Positions 1-8,171 of a stretch of DNA of 64,000 nt are shown here, piece by piece. A program made the translations under genes and the position numbers. Location: the NCBI GenBank assembly GCA_029782145.1, contig JAKOVH010000032.1:124001-188000 (forward strand). Direction: 5' to 3'. The DNA is from Actinomycetes bacterium. Lineage in GTDB: Bacteria > Actinomycetota > Acidimicrobiia > Acidimicrobiales > Acidimicrobilacustridaceae. Each line of letters begins with the position of its first letter. Within the stretch, counting starts at the first letter, position 1. A model generated the notes under the pieces. It worked only from the letters and a program-made list of their open reading frames with translations. It was not told the origin of the DNA and did not search any database.

Positions 1-420
1 GGTGTCGAGGTGGTCGACCTCGATGCCCGCACCGCGGATGGCGTCGATCTGGGCGCGGAACTCCCGCCGCAGGTCGTCGGGGTCGATGCGCCCGGCGGCC
101 GCCAGGGGCAGGAACACCCGCCACGACGACCACAGCCGCCCGCGGCGGTCGACGAGGGTGGGGACCTCGCGGGCCGACAGCAGCGGCGGGTCCTCGCCGA
201 CCGCCGCCAGGTGGGCGCCCCGCCCGAGCGAGGGCGCGTCGTCGAGCCAGCCGGCCGTCGTGGCGAACGCAGGGGCCAGCGCCAGCACCGACGTGGAGGT
301 GACGATGCCGTCGTGGTGCGCGTGGATGATCGCCCTCGACACGCCCTCGGTGAGGCCGTAGTCGTCGGCGTTCACGACCAGCAGCGCGGGCTCTCCCCCG
401 GTGCGGTCGGGGTGGGTCAC
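1..420 (-). CDS. ChbG/YdjC-like (HpnK-type) polysaccharide/glycolipid deacetylase, partial
   Basis: Only the first 140 codons are present; the gene runs off the left edge of the window. The GTG start at 420 overlaps the stop of the upstream glycosyltransferase gene (GTGA), which fixes the start. The protein opens with a hydrophobic strand ending in NADDYGLT, the hallmark N-terminal metal-binding motif of the YdjC/ChbG family, in which the DD aspartate helps bind the catalytic metal. Family members remove acetyl groups from N-acetylated sugars; HpnK does this in hopanoid glycolipid synthesis. Placement after a dolichol-phosphate-mannose-synthase-like protein and a membrane mannosyltransferase suggests a role in making a lipid-linked or cell-surface glycan. 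The substrate cannot be read from the sequence. Confidence 0.8.
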   Translation of the reverse strand, partial: MTHPDRTGGEPALLVVNADDYGLTEGVSRAIIHAHHDGIVTSTSVLALAPAFATTAGWLDDAPSLGRGAHLAAVGEDPPLLSAREVPTLVDRRGRLWSSWRVFLPLAAAGRIDPDDLRREFRAQIDAIRGAGIEVDHLDT

Positions 421-1253
421 GCCGCGCCGCCGCGCCCGGCGTCGGGGAACTGCCCGATCCCGCCGATGTCGATCGGGGGACGCACCAACCGTCCGGCGCG
501 GTGCTCGAGGACCTCCGGCGGGAGGGGCTGCAGCGACTGGAGCTCCGAGCGCAGCTCGAGCATCTCCCGGATGATCTTGGCGATGACGGCGTTGGACGAC
601 AACGTGGAGATGCCGCGGGTGCGGGGGAAGTAGTCGACCCCGAACTGCACGATGCGGAAGCCGAGCCGCTGGGCGCGGGCCAGCATCTCGACGTCGATGA
701 ACGAGCCCTCGCTGCGCAGCTCGACGTGGTCGAACACCGAACGCCGCAGGAGCTTGAAGGCGAAGTTCATGTCGCGGAGGCGCAGCCCGAACAGCGCCTG
801 CACGAGGTGGTTGTACACGTAGCTGTAGACGAGCCGGCGGGCGCCCTCGCCGGTGCGGTCGAAGCGGTAGGCGCTGACGATGTCGGCCTCGTAGATCCGC
901 AGCAGCCGCACGGCCTTGGTCGCCTCGGCCATGTCGAAGGGCAGGTCGGCGTCGGTGTAGAGGATGAGGTCGCCGCGTGCGTGGGAGAAGCCGGTCTTGA
1001 GCGAGCCGCCGAGCTTGCGGTTGGTCGGGTGGTGCACCACCGACACGCGCGGGTCGGTGCTGGCCATCGCGTCGGCGATGGCGCCGGTGGCGTCGGTCGA
1101 GGCGTCGTCGACGATCAGCACGTCGTAGCGGGCGATCTCGCCGTTGGCGACGAGCATGTCGCCGGCCTCGAACGCGGCGGCGACGGCGCGCTCGATGGTC
1201 GCCTCCTCGTTCCACATCGGGTAGAAGATCGTGAGGCTGTCGAAGTGGGCCAT
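417..1253 (-). CDS. family 2 glycosyltransferase (dolichol-phosphate mannose synthase-like)
   Basis: A 278-residue GT-A fold enzyme. The N-terminus has the GT2 nucleotide-sugar signature (FYPMWNEEATIERAV), then LIVDDASTDATG and the metal-binding YTDADLPF (DXD-like) about residue 100. No C-terminal membrane segments are visible, as in short DPM1-type enzymes. The likely reaction is transfer of mannose or another sugar from a nucleotide sugar to polyprenyl phosphate on the cytoplasmic face. The gene lies 5 nt after the membrane mannosyltransferase gene and overlaps the deacetylase gene by 4 nt, so the three form one operon. The ATG at 1253 is chosen because the open frame continues far upstream only through antisense-type sequence. 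Confidence 0.85.
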   Translation of the reverse strand: MAHFDSLTIFYPMWNEEATIERAVAAAFEAGDMLVANGEIARYDVLIVDDASTDATGAIADAMASTDPRVSVVHHPTNRKLGGSLKTGFSHARGDLILYTDADLPFDMAEATKAVRLLRIYEADIVSAYRFDRTGEGARRLVYSYVYNHLVQALFGLRLRDMNFAFKLLRRSVFDHVELRSEGSFIDVEMLARAQRLGFRIVQFGVDYFPRTRGISTLSSNAVIAKIIREMLELRSELQSLQPLPPEVLEHRAGRLVRPPIDIGGIGQFPDAGRGGAA

Positions 1254-1258
1254 GGCGC

Positions 1259-2515
1259 TCACGAAACGTAGTAGCCACGGCCGAAGGCGAAGGCCCACCC
1301 CAGCAGCAAGGTGGCGCCGGCGGCCGCTGTCACCGCTCGCACCGCGGGCCTGGAGCGCAGCAGCTCGGCCAGCGCCAGGTAGCAGGGGAAGGCCGCCAGC
1401 AGGTAACGCCCGGAGCCCTGGAAGTCCTTGGTGCCGAGCAGCGGGATGGCGAGCAGCACGAACGAGTACAGCCCGTACCCCCAGCCGAACCGGCGCCAGG
1501 CCCGCCACGCCAGGAACAGGAATGACACGACGAGCACGCCCTGCACGACGACGCCGGCCGCGTAGAACCACTTCTCGAACACCACGGTGTCGCCGGTGCG
1601 CCACCACTCGCCGAACCATCCGGGCAGGTGCTTGACCTGCTGGAACCACGTGACCTTGAACCACGTGCGGGGTCCGCCGCCCTGGTCCCACCCCGGCGAC
1701 TGCTGCACCTCCTCGAAGGCGAGGGGATGGCCGAAGCGCACGCCGAGGTAGGCCACGTAGCCGACGATGCCGGCGAGCGAGAGCAGCACCCCCGTGTCCG
1801 AGGCCCGCAGGGCGCTGCGGTCGAACCGGAGGCGACCATCCCGGCGGGCCACGACCGCCTTCTTCCACAACGTCACCGCCACGAGCCCGACCACGACGGC
1901 CAGGCCCACGGGGCGGGCGGCGGTGGCGACCGCCCCGGCGAGGCCGGCGAGCACCGGGTGGCCCCGCTCGAGCAGCACGAACGCGCTGAGCGTCGCCAGC
2001 AGGAACAGGGCGTCGCCGTAGACCGCGCCCATCAGGTAGTAGGCGTACGGGTAGAGCAGCAGCAGCACCATGGCGGTGCGGGCGACCACCGGCTCCACCC
2101 GGTCGTCGCACCAGCGCCGGAACAGCACCACCGACCCGACCCCGCAGCCCAGGGTGACGAGCGAGCCGAGGAGCTTGACCGAGACCCCGGTGGAGCCGTG
2201 CAGGGCCCACAGCACCGTCGGGTAGGCGGGGAAGAAGGCGACGGGCGACTGCGAGTCGGGGCCGTTGAAGCTGTAGCCGCTGGTGGCGATGATGTCGTAC
2301 CAGCGGCCGTCGTAGCGGAACCACCCGCCGAGCAGCCAGGAACCGGGGTAGCCGCTGAGGTCGTGGGTCTGCGGGGCGGCGATGGGCCCTCGGGCGCCGA
2401 GCCACACCGCGAAGGTGACCGCCGCCGCCACGACCACGAACGCCACCAGCGCCTCGACCCACCCGGGCCGCTCCCGGCGGCGCCCGGGCACGTCGACGGG
2501 GGCGGTCACGGCCAT
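1259..2515 (-). CDS. integral membrane mannosyltransferase (PIG-V / GPI-mannosyltransferase-like)
   Basis: A 418-residue polytopic protein with roughly nine to ten hydrophobic segments from about residue 20 to the C-terminus. The first external loop holds a conserved-looking YPGSWLLGGWFRYDGRWY segment, including the W-x-R-Y/F-D-x-x-W pattern typical of PIG-V-like glycosyltransferases that use polyprenyl-phosphate sugars. Being first in an operon with a dolichol-phosphate-mannose-synthase-like enzyme, it probably transfers the lipid-carried sugar to an extracytoplasmic acceptor. The acceptor is unknown. The start ATG at 2515 leaves a 92-bp divergent promoter region shared with the RDD-family gene. 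Confidence 0.72.
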   Translation of the reverse strand: MAVTAPVDVPGRRRERPGWVEALVAFVVVAAAVTFAVWLGARGPIAAPQTHDLSGYPGSWLLGGWFRYDGRWYDIIATSGYSFNGPDSQSPVAFFPAYPTVLWALHGSTGVSVKLLGSLVTLGCGVGSVVLFRRWCDDRVEPVVARTAMVLLLLYPYAYYLMGAVYGDALFLLATLSAFVLLERGHPVLAGLAGAVATAARPVGLAVVVGLVAVTLWKKAVVARRDGRLRFDRSALRASDTGVLLSLAGIVGYVAYLGVRFGHPLAFEEVQQSPGWDQGGGPRTWFKVTWFQQVKHLPGWFGEWWRTGDTVVFEKWFYAAGVVVQGVLVVSFLFLAWRAWRRFGWGYGLYSFVLLAIPLLGTKDFQGSGRYLLAAFPCYLALAELLRSRPAVRAVTAAAGATLLLGWAFAFGRGYYVS

Positions 2516-2607
2516 GGCGTCGACGGTAACCGGCCTGCCCCCGGCGTCCGGTGACGCCGGAGGGCCCGCATCGGGCGCCTGGCTGGTAGAGCTGCCAGGA
2601 TTGGGCG

Positions 2608-3891
2608 GTGAACCCGGTCGAACGACTGCTCGGCGCCGTCATCAACCCCGTGGTCGACGCGGTCGACGTCGACGGCGTCGTCGCCAAGGTCGACGTCGAC
2701 CGGCTGGTCAACGAGGTCGACCTCAACGCCGTGCTGGAGAAGCTCGACCTCGACGCCCTCCTCACCACGGTCGATCTCGACGCGCTGATCGGGCGCATCG
2801 ATTTGAACGCGCTCATCGGCAAGATCGACCTCGACGCGCTCATCGACAAGATCGACCTGAACGCGCTGATCGGACGGATCGACGTCAACCGCCTCATCGC
2901 CAAGGTCGACCTGAACGCGCTCCTCGACCAGATCGACCTGAACAAGCTTCTCGCCAAGGTCGACCTCGACAGGCTGCTGGCCGAGCTCGACCTCGACGCG
3001 CTCCTCGAGAAGGTCGACCTCGACGCGCTCCTCGAGAAGGTCGACCTCAACACGCTCCTCGCCAAGGTCGACCTCGACCCGCTCCTCCAGCAGGTCGACG
3101 TCGCCGGGCTCGCCAAGCGCGCCGGCATCGACGACATCGTCGCCGACGCCACCCGCGGCACCGCATCCCGCCTGCTGGCGCTGGCCCGCCGCCAGGTGGT
3201 CGCTCTCGACCTCATCGCCACCGGCATCGTCGCCCGCCTCACCCGGCGGCCCCGCCCGGAAGCGCCCACCTCGGCGTCGCCCACCGGGCTGTTGGCGGGT
3301 GCGGTCAGCCGGCTCCTCGCCTACTTCGTCGACATGGCCGTCATCACCACCACCTTCGGCGTCGTCGTGTCGGTCGCCACCTACCTGGTCCAGCTGGTCT
3401 CCGGTGGCCGGCTCCAGCTGAACGAGGGCAGCTGGGGGTGGCCGTGGCTGGTCGGCTACGCCGTGTTCTGGTTCCTCTACTGGGTCATCGGGCTCACCAT
3501 CGCCGGCAGCTCGCTCGGCAAGGCGCTGCTCGGCATCAAGGTCAGGAGCATCGACGGCGACGACCTGAGGGGCCGCCAGGCGCTCGTGCGCACGCTCGTG
3601 TACCCGTTCAGCTTCGTGCTGGGCCTCGGTCTGCTGCCCATCGTGTTCGCCCGCTCCCACCGCGCCCTGCACGACAGGGCCGCGCGCACCGAGGTGCGCT
3701 ACGACTGGGGCGACACCGCCGGCGCCGAGCGCACCCCGCTCGCCGCCTGGCTCCGGAAGCGCTCGCCGTCCGAGTGGCGGCTCGACGAGCCGCCGGTGCC
3801 GGCCCGAACCGTCGCGGCGGCCCGGCCGGCCCACGCCCCGGCACCGGCCGACAGCAACGGCCAGCGGCACGAGGCGCCCGTGCTGCGCTGA
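2608..3891 (+). CDS. RDD-family membrane protein with N-terminal nonapeptide repeats
   Basis: A 427-residue protein in two parts. Residues 19-171 are seventeen consecutive 9-residue repeats of the pattern [VI]D[LV][DN]xL[LI]xx (for example VDLDALLEK). From about residue 230 to 365 is an RDD domain: a first membrane helix containing the R..D pair (VSRLLAYFVDMAV), a second helix around YAVFWFLYWVIGLTIAGSSLGK, the SLGKALLGIKV motif, and a third helix before residue 350. A proline/alanine-rich tail follows. RDD domains are found in small transporters and membrane proteins of unclear function. The repeats probably form a regular elongated cytoplasmic structure; this is inference. The GTG at 2608 is used because the repeats begin right after it. 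Confidence 0.8.
   Translation: MNPVERLLGAVINPVVDAVDVDGVVAKVDVDRLVNEVDLNAVLEKLDLDALLTTVDLDALIGRIDLNALIGKIDLDALIDKIDLNALIGRIDVNRLIAKVDLNALLDQIDLNKLLAKVDLDRLLAELDLDALLEKVDLDALLEKVDLNTLLAKVDLDPLLQQVDVAGLAKRAGIDDIVADATRGTASRLLALARRQVVALDLIATGIVARLTRRPRPEAPTSASPTGLLAGAVSRLLAYFVDMAVITTTFGVVVSVATYLVQLVSGGRLQLNEGSWGWPWLVGYAVFWFLYWVIGLTIAGSSLGKALLGIKVRSIDGDDLRGRQALVRTLVYPFSFVLGLGLLPIVFARSHRALHDRAARTEVRYDWGDTAGAERTPLAAWLRKRSPSEWRLDEPPVPARTVAAARPAHAPAPADSNGQRHEAPVLR
2662..3120 (+). repeat. 17 tandem 27-bp coding repeats
   Basis: Seventeen in-frame 27-bp units encode the nonapeptides of the RDD protein. The units share GTCGACCTCGACGC-type cores, but most differ at several positions, so the array is old and kept by selection on the protein. 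The two units spanning about 2986-3039 are nearly identical and mark the most recent duplication. Confidence 0.9.
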
Positions 3892-3916
3892 CACCCCGGT
3901 CGGTAACGTGGCCGAC

Positions 3917-3988
3917 GCCCCTGTGGCCAAGTGGCAAGGCAGCGGACTTTTAATCCGACGATCGTGGGTTCGATCCCCACCGGGGGCA
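3917..3988 (+). tRNA. tRNA-Lys (anticodon TTT)
   Basis: A 72-nt cloverleaf can be folded: acceptor GCCCCTG pairs with CGGGGGC, the D arm is GCC/GGC, the anticodon loop is CTTTTAA, and the T arm is GTGGG-TTCGATC-CCCAC. The anticodon TTT reads lysine codons. The 27-43 position of the anticodon stem is a G-A mismatch. CCA is not encoded. The 3' end lies only 4 nt before the queD start codon. Confidence 0.93.
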
Positions 3989-3992
3989 CGAC

Positions 3993-4355
3993 ATGCTGAT
4001 CCACGCCCAGTTCCGCTTCGAGGCGGCCCACCGGCTGCCCAACGTCCCCGAGGGCCACAAGTGCGCCCGGCTGCACGGCCACTCGTTCCGGGTGACGGTG
4101 TGGGTGGCCGGCGACGTCGACGCCGAGACGGGCTGGGTGATGGACTTCGCCGAGCTCAAGGCGGCGTTCGCGCCGCTCCACGACCGGCTCGACCACCGGT
4201 ACCTCAACGAGGTCGACGGGCTGGAGAACCCCACGAGCGAGGTCCTCGCCGCGTGGATCTGGGAGCGCCTGGCGCCGACGCTGCCCGGCTTGGCGCGCGT
4301 CGACGTGCAGGAGACGTGCACCTCGGGCTGCCGCTACGAGGGCCCCGGCAGCTGA
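3993..4355 (+). CDS. queD: 6-carboxy-5,6,7,8-tetrahydropterin synthase
   Basis: A 120-residue enzyme that turns 7,8-dihydroneopterin triphosphate into 6-carboxytetrahydropterin in the preQ0/queuosine (7-deazaguanine) pathway. Zinc ligands H13, H28 and H30 are visible (EAAHRLP and LHGHSF), with catalytic C24 in [10 protein letters not shown]. The C-terminus ends with the family signature [11 protein letters not shown]. Length matches E. coli QueD. No other queuosine gene is in the window. The ATG is just 4 nt after the mature tRNA-Lys end, so its only Shine-Dalgarno-like bases (GGGGG) lie inside the tRNA acceptor stem. It must be either translated from a leaderless message or released by tRNA processing. 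Confidence 0.92.
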   Translation: MLIHAQFRFEAAHRLPNVPEGHKCARLHGHSFRVTVWVAGDVDAETGWVMDFAELKAAFAPLHDRLDHRYLNEVDGLENPTSEVLAAWIWERLAPTLPGLARVDVQETCTSGCRYEGPGS

Positions 4356-4363
4356 CCGCCGGC

Positions 4364-5137
4364 TCAGCCGTTGGCCGGGCTGCTGGCGCCGCCGGTGGAG
4401 GCGCCGGCCGGGGCCTGCCCGGTGCGGGCCGCCTCGAGCAGCGCCTCCCACTGCTGGATGGAGAGCTCACCGCTGGTGCGGAAGACCACCTTGCCGTCGG
4501 CGCCGACCACCACGAAGTACGGGAAGCCCGACACCCCGAGGGCCGCACCGGCATCGTTGTTCTTGTCGTCGATCAGCGTCGGGACGCTCCAGCCCTCCTT
4601 GCGCAGCCAGGGGCCGGCCGGGAAGTTGGGGCGGGCGTCGGTGTTCGCGGTGGCGACGGTCGTGAGCTGCACGTCGCTCGGCATGCCGTTCTGGTCGAGC
4701 CACTGCTGGATGCGGGGCACCTCGGCCTGGCAGTGGGGGCACCAGTGGGCGACGGCCATGATCACCTGGGGCTTCCCGCCGGGGGCGATGGTGACGCGCG
4801 ACGTGTCGAAGGTCTCCCCGATGACGGTGGGGATGGTCTGGCCGACGGCCGGGTCGGTGCCCGAGCTGGGCAGGTCGGCCACCTTGTCGCCCTGCACGTC
4901 GACCGATCCGAAGTCGAGGTCGCCGTTGGGCACCACCGTGCCGCCGCTGGGTGACGCCGAGCCGCCGCTGCCCGAACCGCTGTCGCTCGACCGCCCGACC
5001 AGCACGGCCACCACGCCGGCCACCACGATCACGACGACGAGGCCGACCCAGAGCCAGGTCGTGCCGCCCCGTCCGGCGTTGGAGGCCTGGCGCACGCGCG
5101 TCGAGGCCGGGGTCTTGTGGGTGGGCCGGTTGCTCAT
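4364..5137 (-). CDS. membrane-anchored thioredoxin-fold disulfide protein with CPHC active site
   Basis: A 257-residue protein: basic N-terminus, one membrane helix (about 28-48), a Ser/Gly-rich linker, then a thioredoxin/TlpA fold from about residue 95. The active site is C133-P-H-C136 (AHWCPHCQAEVP), the same dipeptide as the oxidase DsbA rather than a reductase-type site. The cis-proline loop is GFPYFVVV. The gene overlaps the preceding DsbB-like gene by 4 nt (ATGA), so the two are translationally coupled. The natural reading is an extracytoplasmic thiol oxidase recycled by its DsbB/BdbC-like partner. It could also act as a TlpA-type thioredoxin; the CPHC site and partner favour oxidation. 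Confidence 0.82.
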   Translation of the reverse strand: MSNRPTHKTPASTRVRQASNAGRGGTTWLWVGLVVVIVVAGVVAVLVGRSSDSGSGSGGSASPSGGTVVPNGDLDFGSVDVQGDKVADLPSSGTDPAVGQTIPTVIGETFDTSRVTIAPGGKPQVIMAVAHWCPHCQAEVPRIQQWLDQNGMPSDVQLTTVATANTDARPNFPAGPWLRKEGWSVPTLIDDKNNDAGAALGVSGFPYFVVVGADGKVVFRTSGELSIQQWEALLEAARTGQAPAGASTGGASSPANG

Positions 5138-5721
5138 GGGTTCTCCTCGATGGTGGCCCGGCGGGGGGACGGGCGGGCGACGAGCAGCAGCACGGTCATG
5201 ACGACGAACGCGGAGAGCGCCATCAGCGGGAGCGACACGAAGCCGAACTCCCACACGTAGCGCGCCGTGCAGGGCGCGTCGACCGTGCAGAACGACGTGC
5301 CGTTCGCCGGAGGGTAGGCCTGGATCCACGAGTGGTAGGTCGAGACCACCATGCCGACGGCGAACACGGGGACGGCGTACACGCGGATGGCGGCATCGCG
5401 GCGCCAGGCGGCGATGCCGAGGATCACGGCGAACGGGTACACGCAGATGCGCTGGTACCAGCACAGCTCGCACGGCACGAAGTGCTGGACCTTCGAGTAG
5501 TAGAGCGAGCCGAGGGTGGTGACGGTGGCCACGATCCAGGCGAGGGGCAGCGCCATGCGCCCGACGTCGTCGCGGAGCGGCTCGAGCCGGCCCGGCCGCC
5601 CCCGTCGCGAGCGACGGACGAGCCAGCCCACCACCAGCGCCGCCGCCGCCGCCCAGCACAGCAGCGACAGCACGGCGAAGAAGGGCGAGGCGGTCTCGAG
5701 GGGGAGCAGCTCGGCGGTCAT
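5134..5721 (-). CDS. disulfide bond formation protein, DsbB/BdbC-like
   Basis: A 195-residue membrane protein with four main hydrophobic segments after an extra N-terminal helix and a basic loop. The first redox pair is C84 and C87 in CELCWYQR, the diagnostic DsbB/BdbC motif. The second pair is C145 and C151 in the second external loop ([11 protein letters not shown]). It would reoxidise the partner thioredoxin-fold protein encoded immediately downstream and pass electrons to the quinone pool. It is longer than typical BdbC (about 140 residues) because of the N-terminal extension of about 55 residues. Confidence 0.88.
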   Translation of the reverse strand: MTAELLPLETASPFFAVLSLLCWAAAAALVVGWLVRRSRRGRPGRLEPLRDDVGRMALPLAWIVATVTTLGSLYYSKVQHFVPCELCWYQRICVYPFAVILGIAAWRRDAAIRVYAVPVFAVGMVVSTYHSWIQAYPPANGTSFCTVDAPCTARYVWEFGFVSLPLMALSAFVVMTVLLLVARPSPRRATIEENP

Positions 5722-5766
5722 CGCCGGGCCATCCTCGCACGGGGCAGCCGGCGTGGCCGGCGCGGG

Positions 5767-6384
5767 TCACCGAGCAGTGGCCACCACGTCGATCGTGCGG
5801 GGGAAGTGGTCCATGGCCCTCACGGCGCCGGCCACGCGCACCGACGCCATCTCCAGCACGGCGCCCGGCACGGGGCCGGTGGCCCGCAGCTCGACGTGCA
5901 GCTCGCTGCCCCTCCGGACCACCTCGGCGTCGGCCAGGCGGGCGTCGAGACCGTGGGCCTCGAGCACGGTGGCGAAGGCGGACCGGGCCACGTCGGCATG
6001 GCGGCGCAGCGGTGCGGCGGCGGCCGCGGCCACGGCCTCGGCGAGGTCGCTGCCGTCGGGGGTGACGGCGGTGGCGAAGCCCCGCAGCGGGCTGCGAGCG
6101 ACGTTGCCGGTGACGACGAGCGGGATGTGGCGGCGCAGGGCGCACCGGGCGCCGTCCTCGCCGGCGTCGCGGTCGAGGCCGGACATGTCAGGCTCGCCGC
6201 GGACCACCACGGCGACGTCGACGTCACCGGCGTCGAGCGGGCAGTCGCCGCCGTCCAGCCCTCGGCACGGGAACGCGGCCTCGTCCTGGCCGTGGCAGCG
6301 GGCGATCGAGTGGCCCGCCTCGGCCAGCGTGAGCGCGGCGTCGCAGGATGCCCCGGCCTCGCCCTCCAGCACCAGCACCTTCAT
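5767..6384 (-). CDS. cysteine-rich protein of unknown function, DosR-box associated
   Basis: A 205-residue soluble protein that I do not recognise. The N-terminus (MKVLVLEGEAG) looks like the first strand and loop of a Rossmann or receiver-like fold. Cysteines 14, 30, 40, 48 and 81 all lie in the first 81 residues, with a FPCRGLDGGDCPLD segment suggesting metal or redox chemistry. The C-terminal part has alternating strands and one long helix. ATG at 6384 is preceded by GGGGAGCC. It is divergent from the copper oxidase gene, and a DosR-box-like palindrome lies near the middle of their 218-bp shared promoter region. That placement suggests expression under low oxygen or nitric oxide stress, but the function is unknown. 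Confidence 0.7.
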   Translation of the reverse strand: MKVLVLEGEAGASCDAALTLAEAGHSIARCHGQDEAAFPCRGLDGGDCPLDAGDVDVAVVVRGEPDMSGLDRDAGEDGARCALRRHIPLVVTGNVARSPLRGFATAVTPDGSDLAEAVAAAAAAPLRRHADVARSAFATVLEAHGLDARLADAEVVRRGSELHVELRATGPVPGAVLEMASVRVAGAVRAMDHFPRTIDVVATAR

Positions 6385-6484
6385 GACGGCTCCCCTCGGG
6401 ATCGCAGGCCACCCCCGGCGGCCCGGGTGTGACCAGCGTCGCCGTCGGCGACGGCCCCTGACAGGGCAGCCCGGCACCGCAGGT

Positions 6485-6499
6485 ACGGACCAAAGTCCC
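6485..6499. promoter_or_regulatory. DosR-box-like palindrome (copper oxidase / cysteine-rich protein promoters)
   Basis: On the minus strand this reads GGGACTTTGGTCCGT. It matches the relaxed pattern GGGAC-H-TT-N-G-N-CCCT at all fixed positions but one. It is almost equidistant from two divergent starts (101 bp from 6384, 104 bp from 6603). Functional assignment rests on the DosR gene in the same cluster. Confidence 0.65.
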
Positions 6500-6602
6500 G
6501 ACAGCACGAGCACCCCTCCCCTCCTCTTCGCTCGCCACTCCCGGCAGCCTGAGGAGGTCCGTGCTGCGACCCCCGCTGGACGATCACCCCCCGAGGAGAC
6601 GA

Positions 6603-8066
6603 ATGGCACCCAACCAAGACCGAAGCATGTTCACCGTGTTCGCGTCATTGACCGCCGTGGCGGCGTTCCTGCTGGCCGCGGTGGGCATCATCGTGGTCGT
6701 CAACAAGGACGACAACGCCAGCCTGAAGACCGCCTCGGGCCCGGTCACCGTCACCCTCACGGAGTTCAAGATCGCCCCCGGCACGATCAACATGCCCACG
6801 GGCGGGTCGCTCGACGTGGTGAACGCCGGCACGATGGCCCACAACCTGACCGTCACCGGCGGCCCGGCCACGCCGGACATCGCCGGCGGCAAGTCGGCGA
6901 CCCTCGACCTGTCGAGCCTCAAGGCCGGCACCTACGAGGTCACCTGCACCATCCCCGGCCACGCGGCTGCGGGCATGAAGGCCACCCTGGTGGTCGGTGG
7001 TTCCGGCTCCGGTGGCGGCGAGACCGCCTCGGGGTCCACCGGCGGCAGCAGCTCGGGCTCCACCTCGGGCGGGGTCTTCAACGGGATGTCGGACCAGGAC
7101 TTCCGGGCCATGGACGAGGCCCAGACGCAGGTCGTGCAGGACTACGTCGCCGCCTTCAAGGAGCACGGCACCGGTGTCCCGACCGCCGGACGGGGTGCCA
7201 CCGTGCTGGAGCCGACCGCCGGCGCCGACGGGTACAAGCAGATCGACCTGAAGGCCTCGATCATCGACTGGGAGGTCGAGCCGGGCAAGGTCGTCAAGGC
7301 GTGGGCCTACAACGACCAGGTGCCGGGCCCGACCATCAAGGTCCAGCCGGGCGACAAGCTGCGGATCTCGTTCACCAACGACACCCCGATGGGCCAGGAC
7401 ATCCACTGGCACGGCGTCTCCACCCCGTTCGGCCAGGACGGCGTGGCCCCCATCACCCAGCCGTTCGTCGCTCCCGGCGAGACCTTCACCTACCAGTTCA
7501 CCGCCCCCGACCACCACGAGATGGGCATGTACCACGCCCACCACGGCGGCGAGATCGCGGTCGTCAACGGTGAGTACGGCCAGTTCCAGGTCGGCGACGT
7601 GCCCCTGCCCAGCGGCAAGACCGTCAGCGGCATCAAGCTGCCCAACGACCTCAAGGTCGACAAGGCCATGCCGATGGTGCTCAACGACGCCGGCAACATC
7701 GGCCTGTCGCTGAACGGCAAGTCGTTCCCCGCCACCGACCCGATCGTGGCCAACGTGGGCGAGACCCTGCAGGTGACCTACCACAACGAGGGCCTGCAGT
7801 GTCACCCGATGCACCTCCACCGGGTCAAGCAGCTGGTGATCGAGAAGGACGACTGGCCCCTCGACCAGCCGTACTACGTCGACACCCTGACGGTGTGCCC
7901 CGGTGAGCGCTACACCGTGCTGATCCGGCCCACCGCCGACGAGGTCGGCATCTGGGCCTACCACTGCCACATCCTCACCCACGCGGAGACCGACAAGGGC
8001 CTGCGCTACATGGTGACCGTGCTGGTGGTGCCGCCGGTGCCCGAGCGGGGCCAGAGCGCCACCTGA
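6603..8066 (+). CDS. three-cupredoxin multicopper oxidase (N-terminal cupredoxin plus two-domain oxidase)
   Basis: A 487-residue protein with an N-terminal membrane anchor (about 10-32). Residues about 40-135 form a blue-copper cupredoxin with ligands H80, C115, H120 and M125 (HNLTV; TCTIPGHAAAGM). A Gly/Ser linker leads to a two-domain multicopper oxidase: H268-W-H270, H311-A-H313-H314, H401-P-M-H404-L-H406 and H454-C455-H456...H460. All trinuclear-site histidines and the second-domain type 1 copper are present, so it should be an active oxidase, or a nitrite-reductase relative. The extra cupredoxin may act as electron donor. ATG at 6603 has GAGGAG 5 nt upstream. A strong hairpin terminator follows. 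A DosR-like box lies in its promoter region. Confidence 0.85.
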   Translation: MAPNQDRSMFTVFASLTAVAAFLLAAVGIIVVVNKDDNASLKTASGPVTVTLTEFKIAPGTINMPTGGSLDVVNAGTMAHNLTVTGGPATPDIAGGKSATLDLSSLKAGTYEVTCTIPGHAAAGMKATLVVGGSGSGGGETASGSTGGSSSGSTSGGVFNGMSDQDFRAMDEAQTQVVQDYVAAFKEHGTGVPTAGRGATVLEPTAGADGYKQIDLKASIIDWEVEPGKVVKAWAYNDQVPGPTIKVQPGDKLRISFTNDTPMGQDIHWHGVSTPFGQDGVAPITQPFVAPGETFTYQFTAPDHHEMGMYHAHHGGEIAVVNGEYGQFQVGDVPLPSGKTVSGIKLPNDLKVDKAMPMVLNDAGNIGLSLNGKSFPATDPIVANVGETLQVTYHNEGLQCHPMHLHRVKQLVIEKDDWPLDQPYYVDTLTVCPGERYTVLIRPTADEVGIWAYHCHILTHAETDKGLRYMVTVLVVPPVPERGQSAT

Positions 8067-8100
8067 GCGGCGCCGCACCGCACCGCTCCACCGCACCATG

Positions 8101-8132
8101 AGAGGGGCCGGGCCTCAGGGCCCGGCCCTTCT
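8101..8132. terminator. hairpin terminator after copper oxidase
   Basis: A 14-bp stem (8101-8114 with 8119-8132, one G-T pair) around a 4-nt loop. It lies between the converging copper oxidase and PPOX genes. There is a short TT but no long U tract. Confidence 0.7.
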
Positions 8133-8171
8133 CGCGCGCCTCGGCGTGCTGGGGATGGTCGAGGGTCGGCG

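Noticed and set aside
2662-3120. Repeat array that could be taken for a CRISPR or minisatellite
   Set aside because: Units are 27 bp, in frame, divergent in codons and without spacers, so they are protein repeats.
417-3284. A single 955-residue frame on the minus strand ending in the glycosyltransferase
   Set aside because: The upstream part is antisense to the RDD repeats and out of frame with the membrane mannosyltransferase. The real gene starts at 1253.
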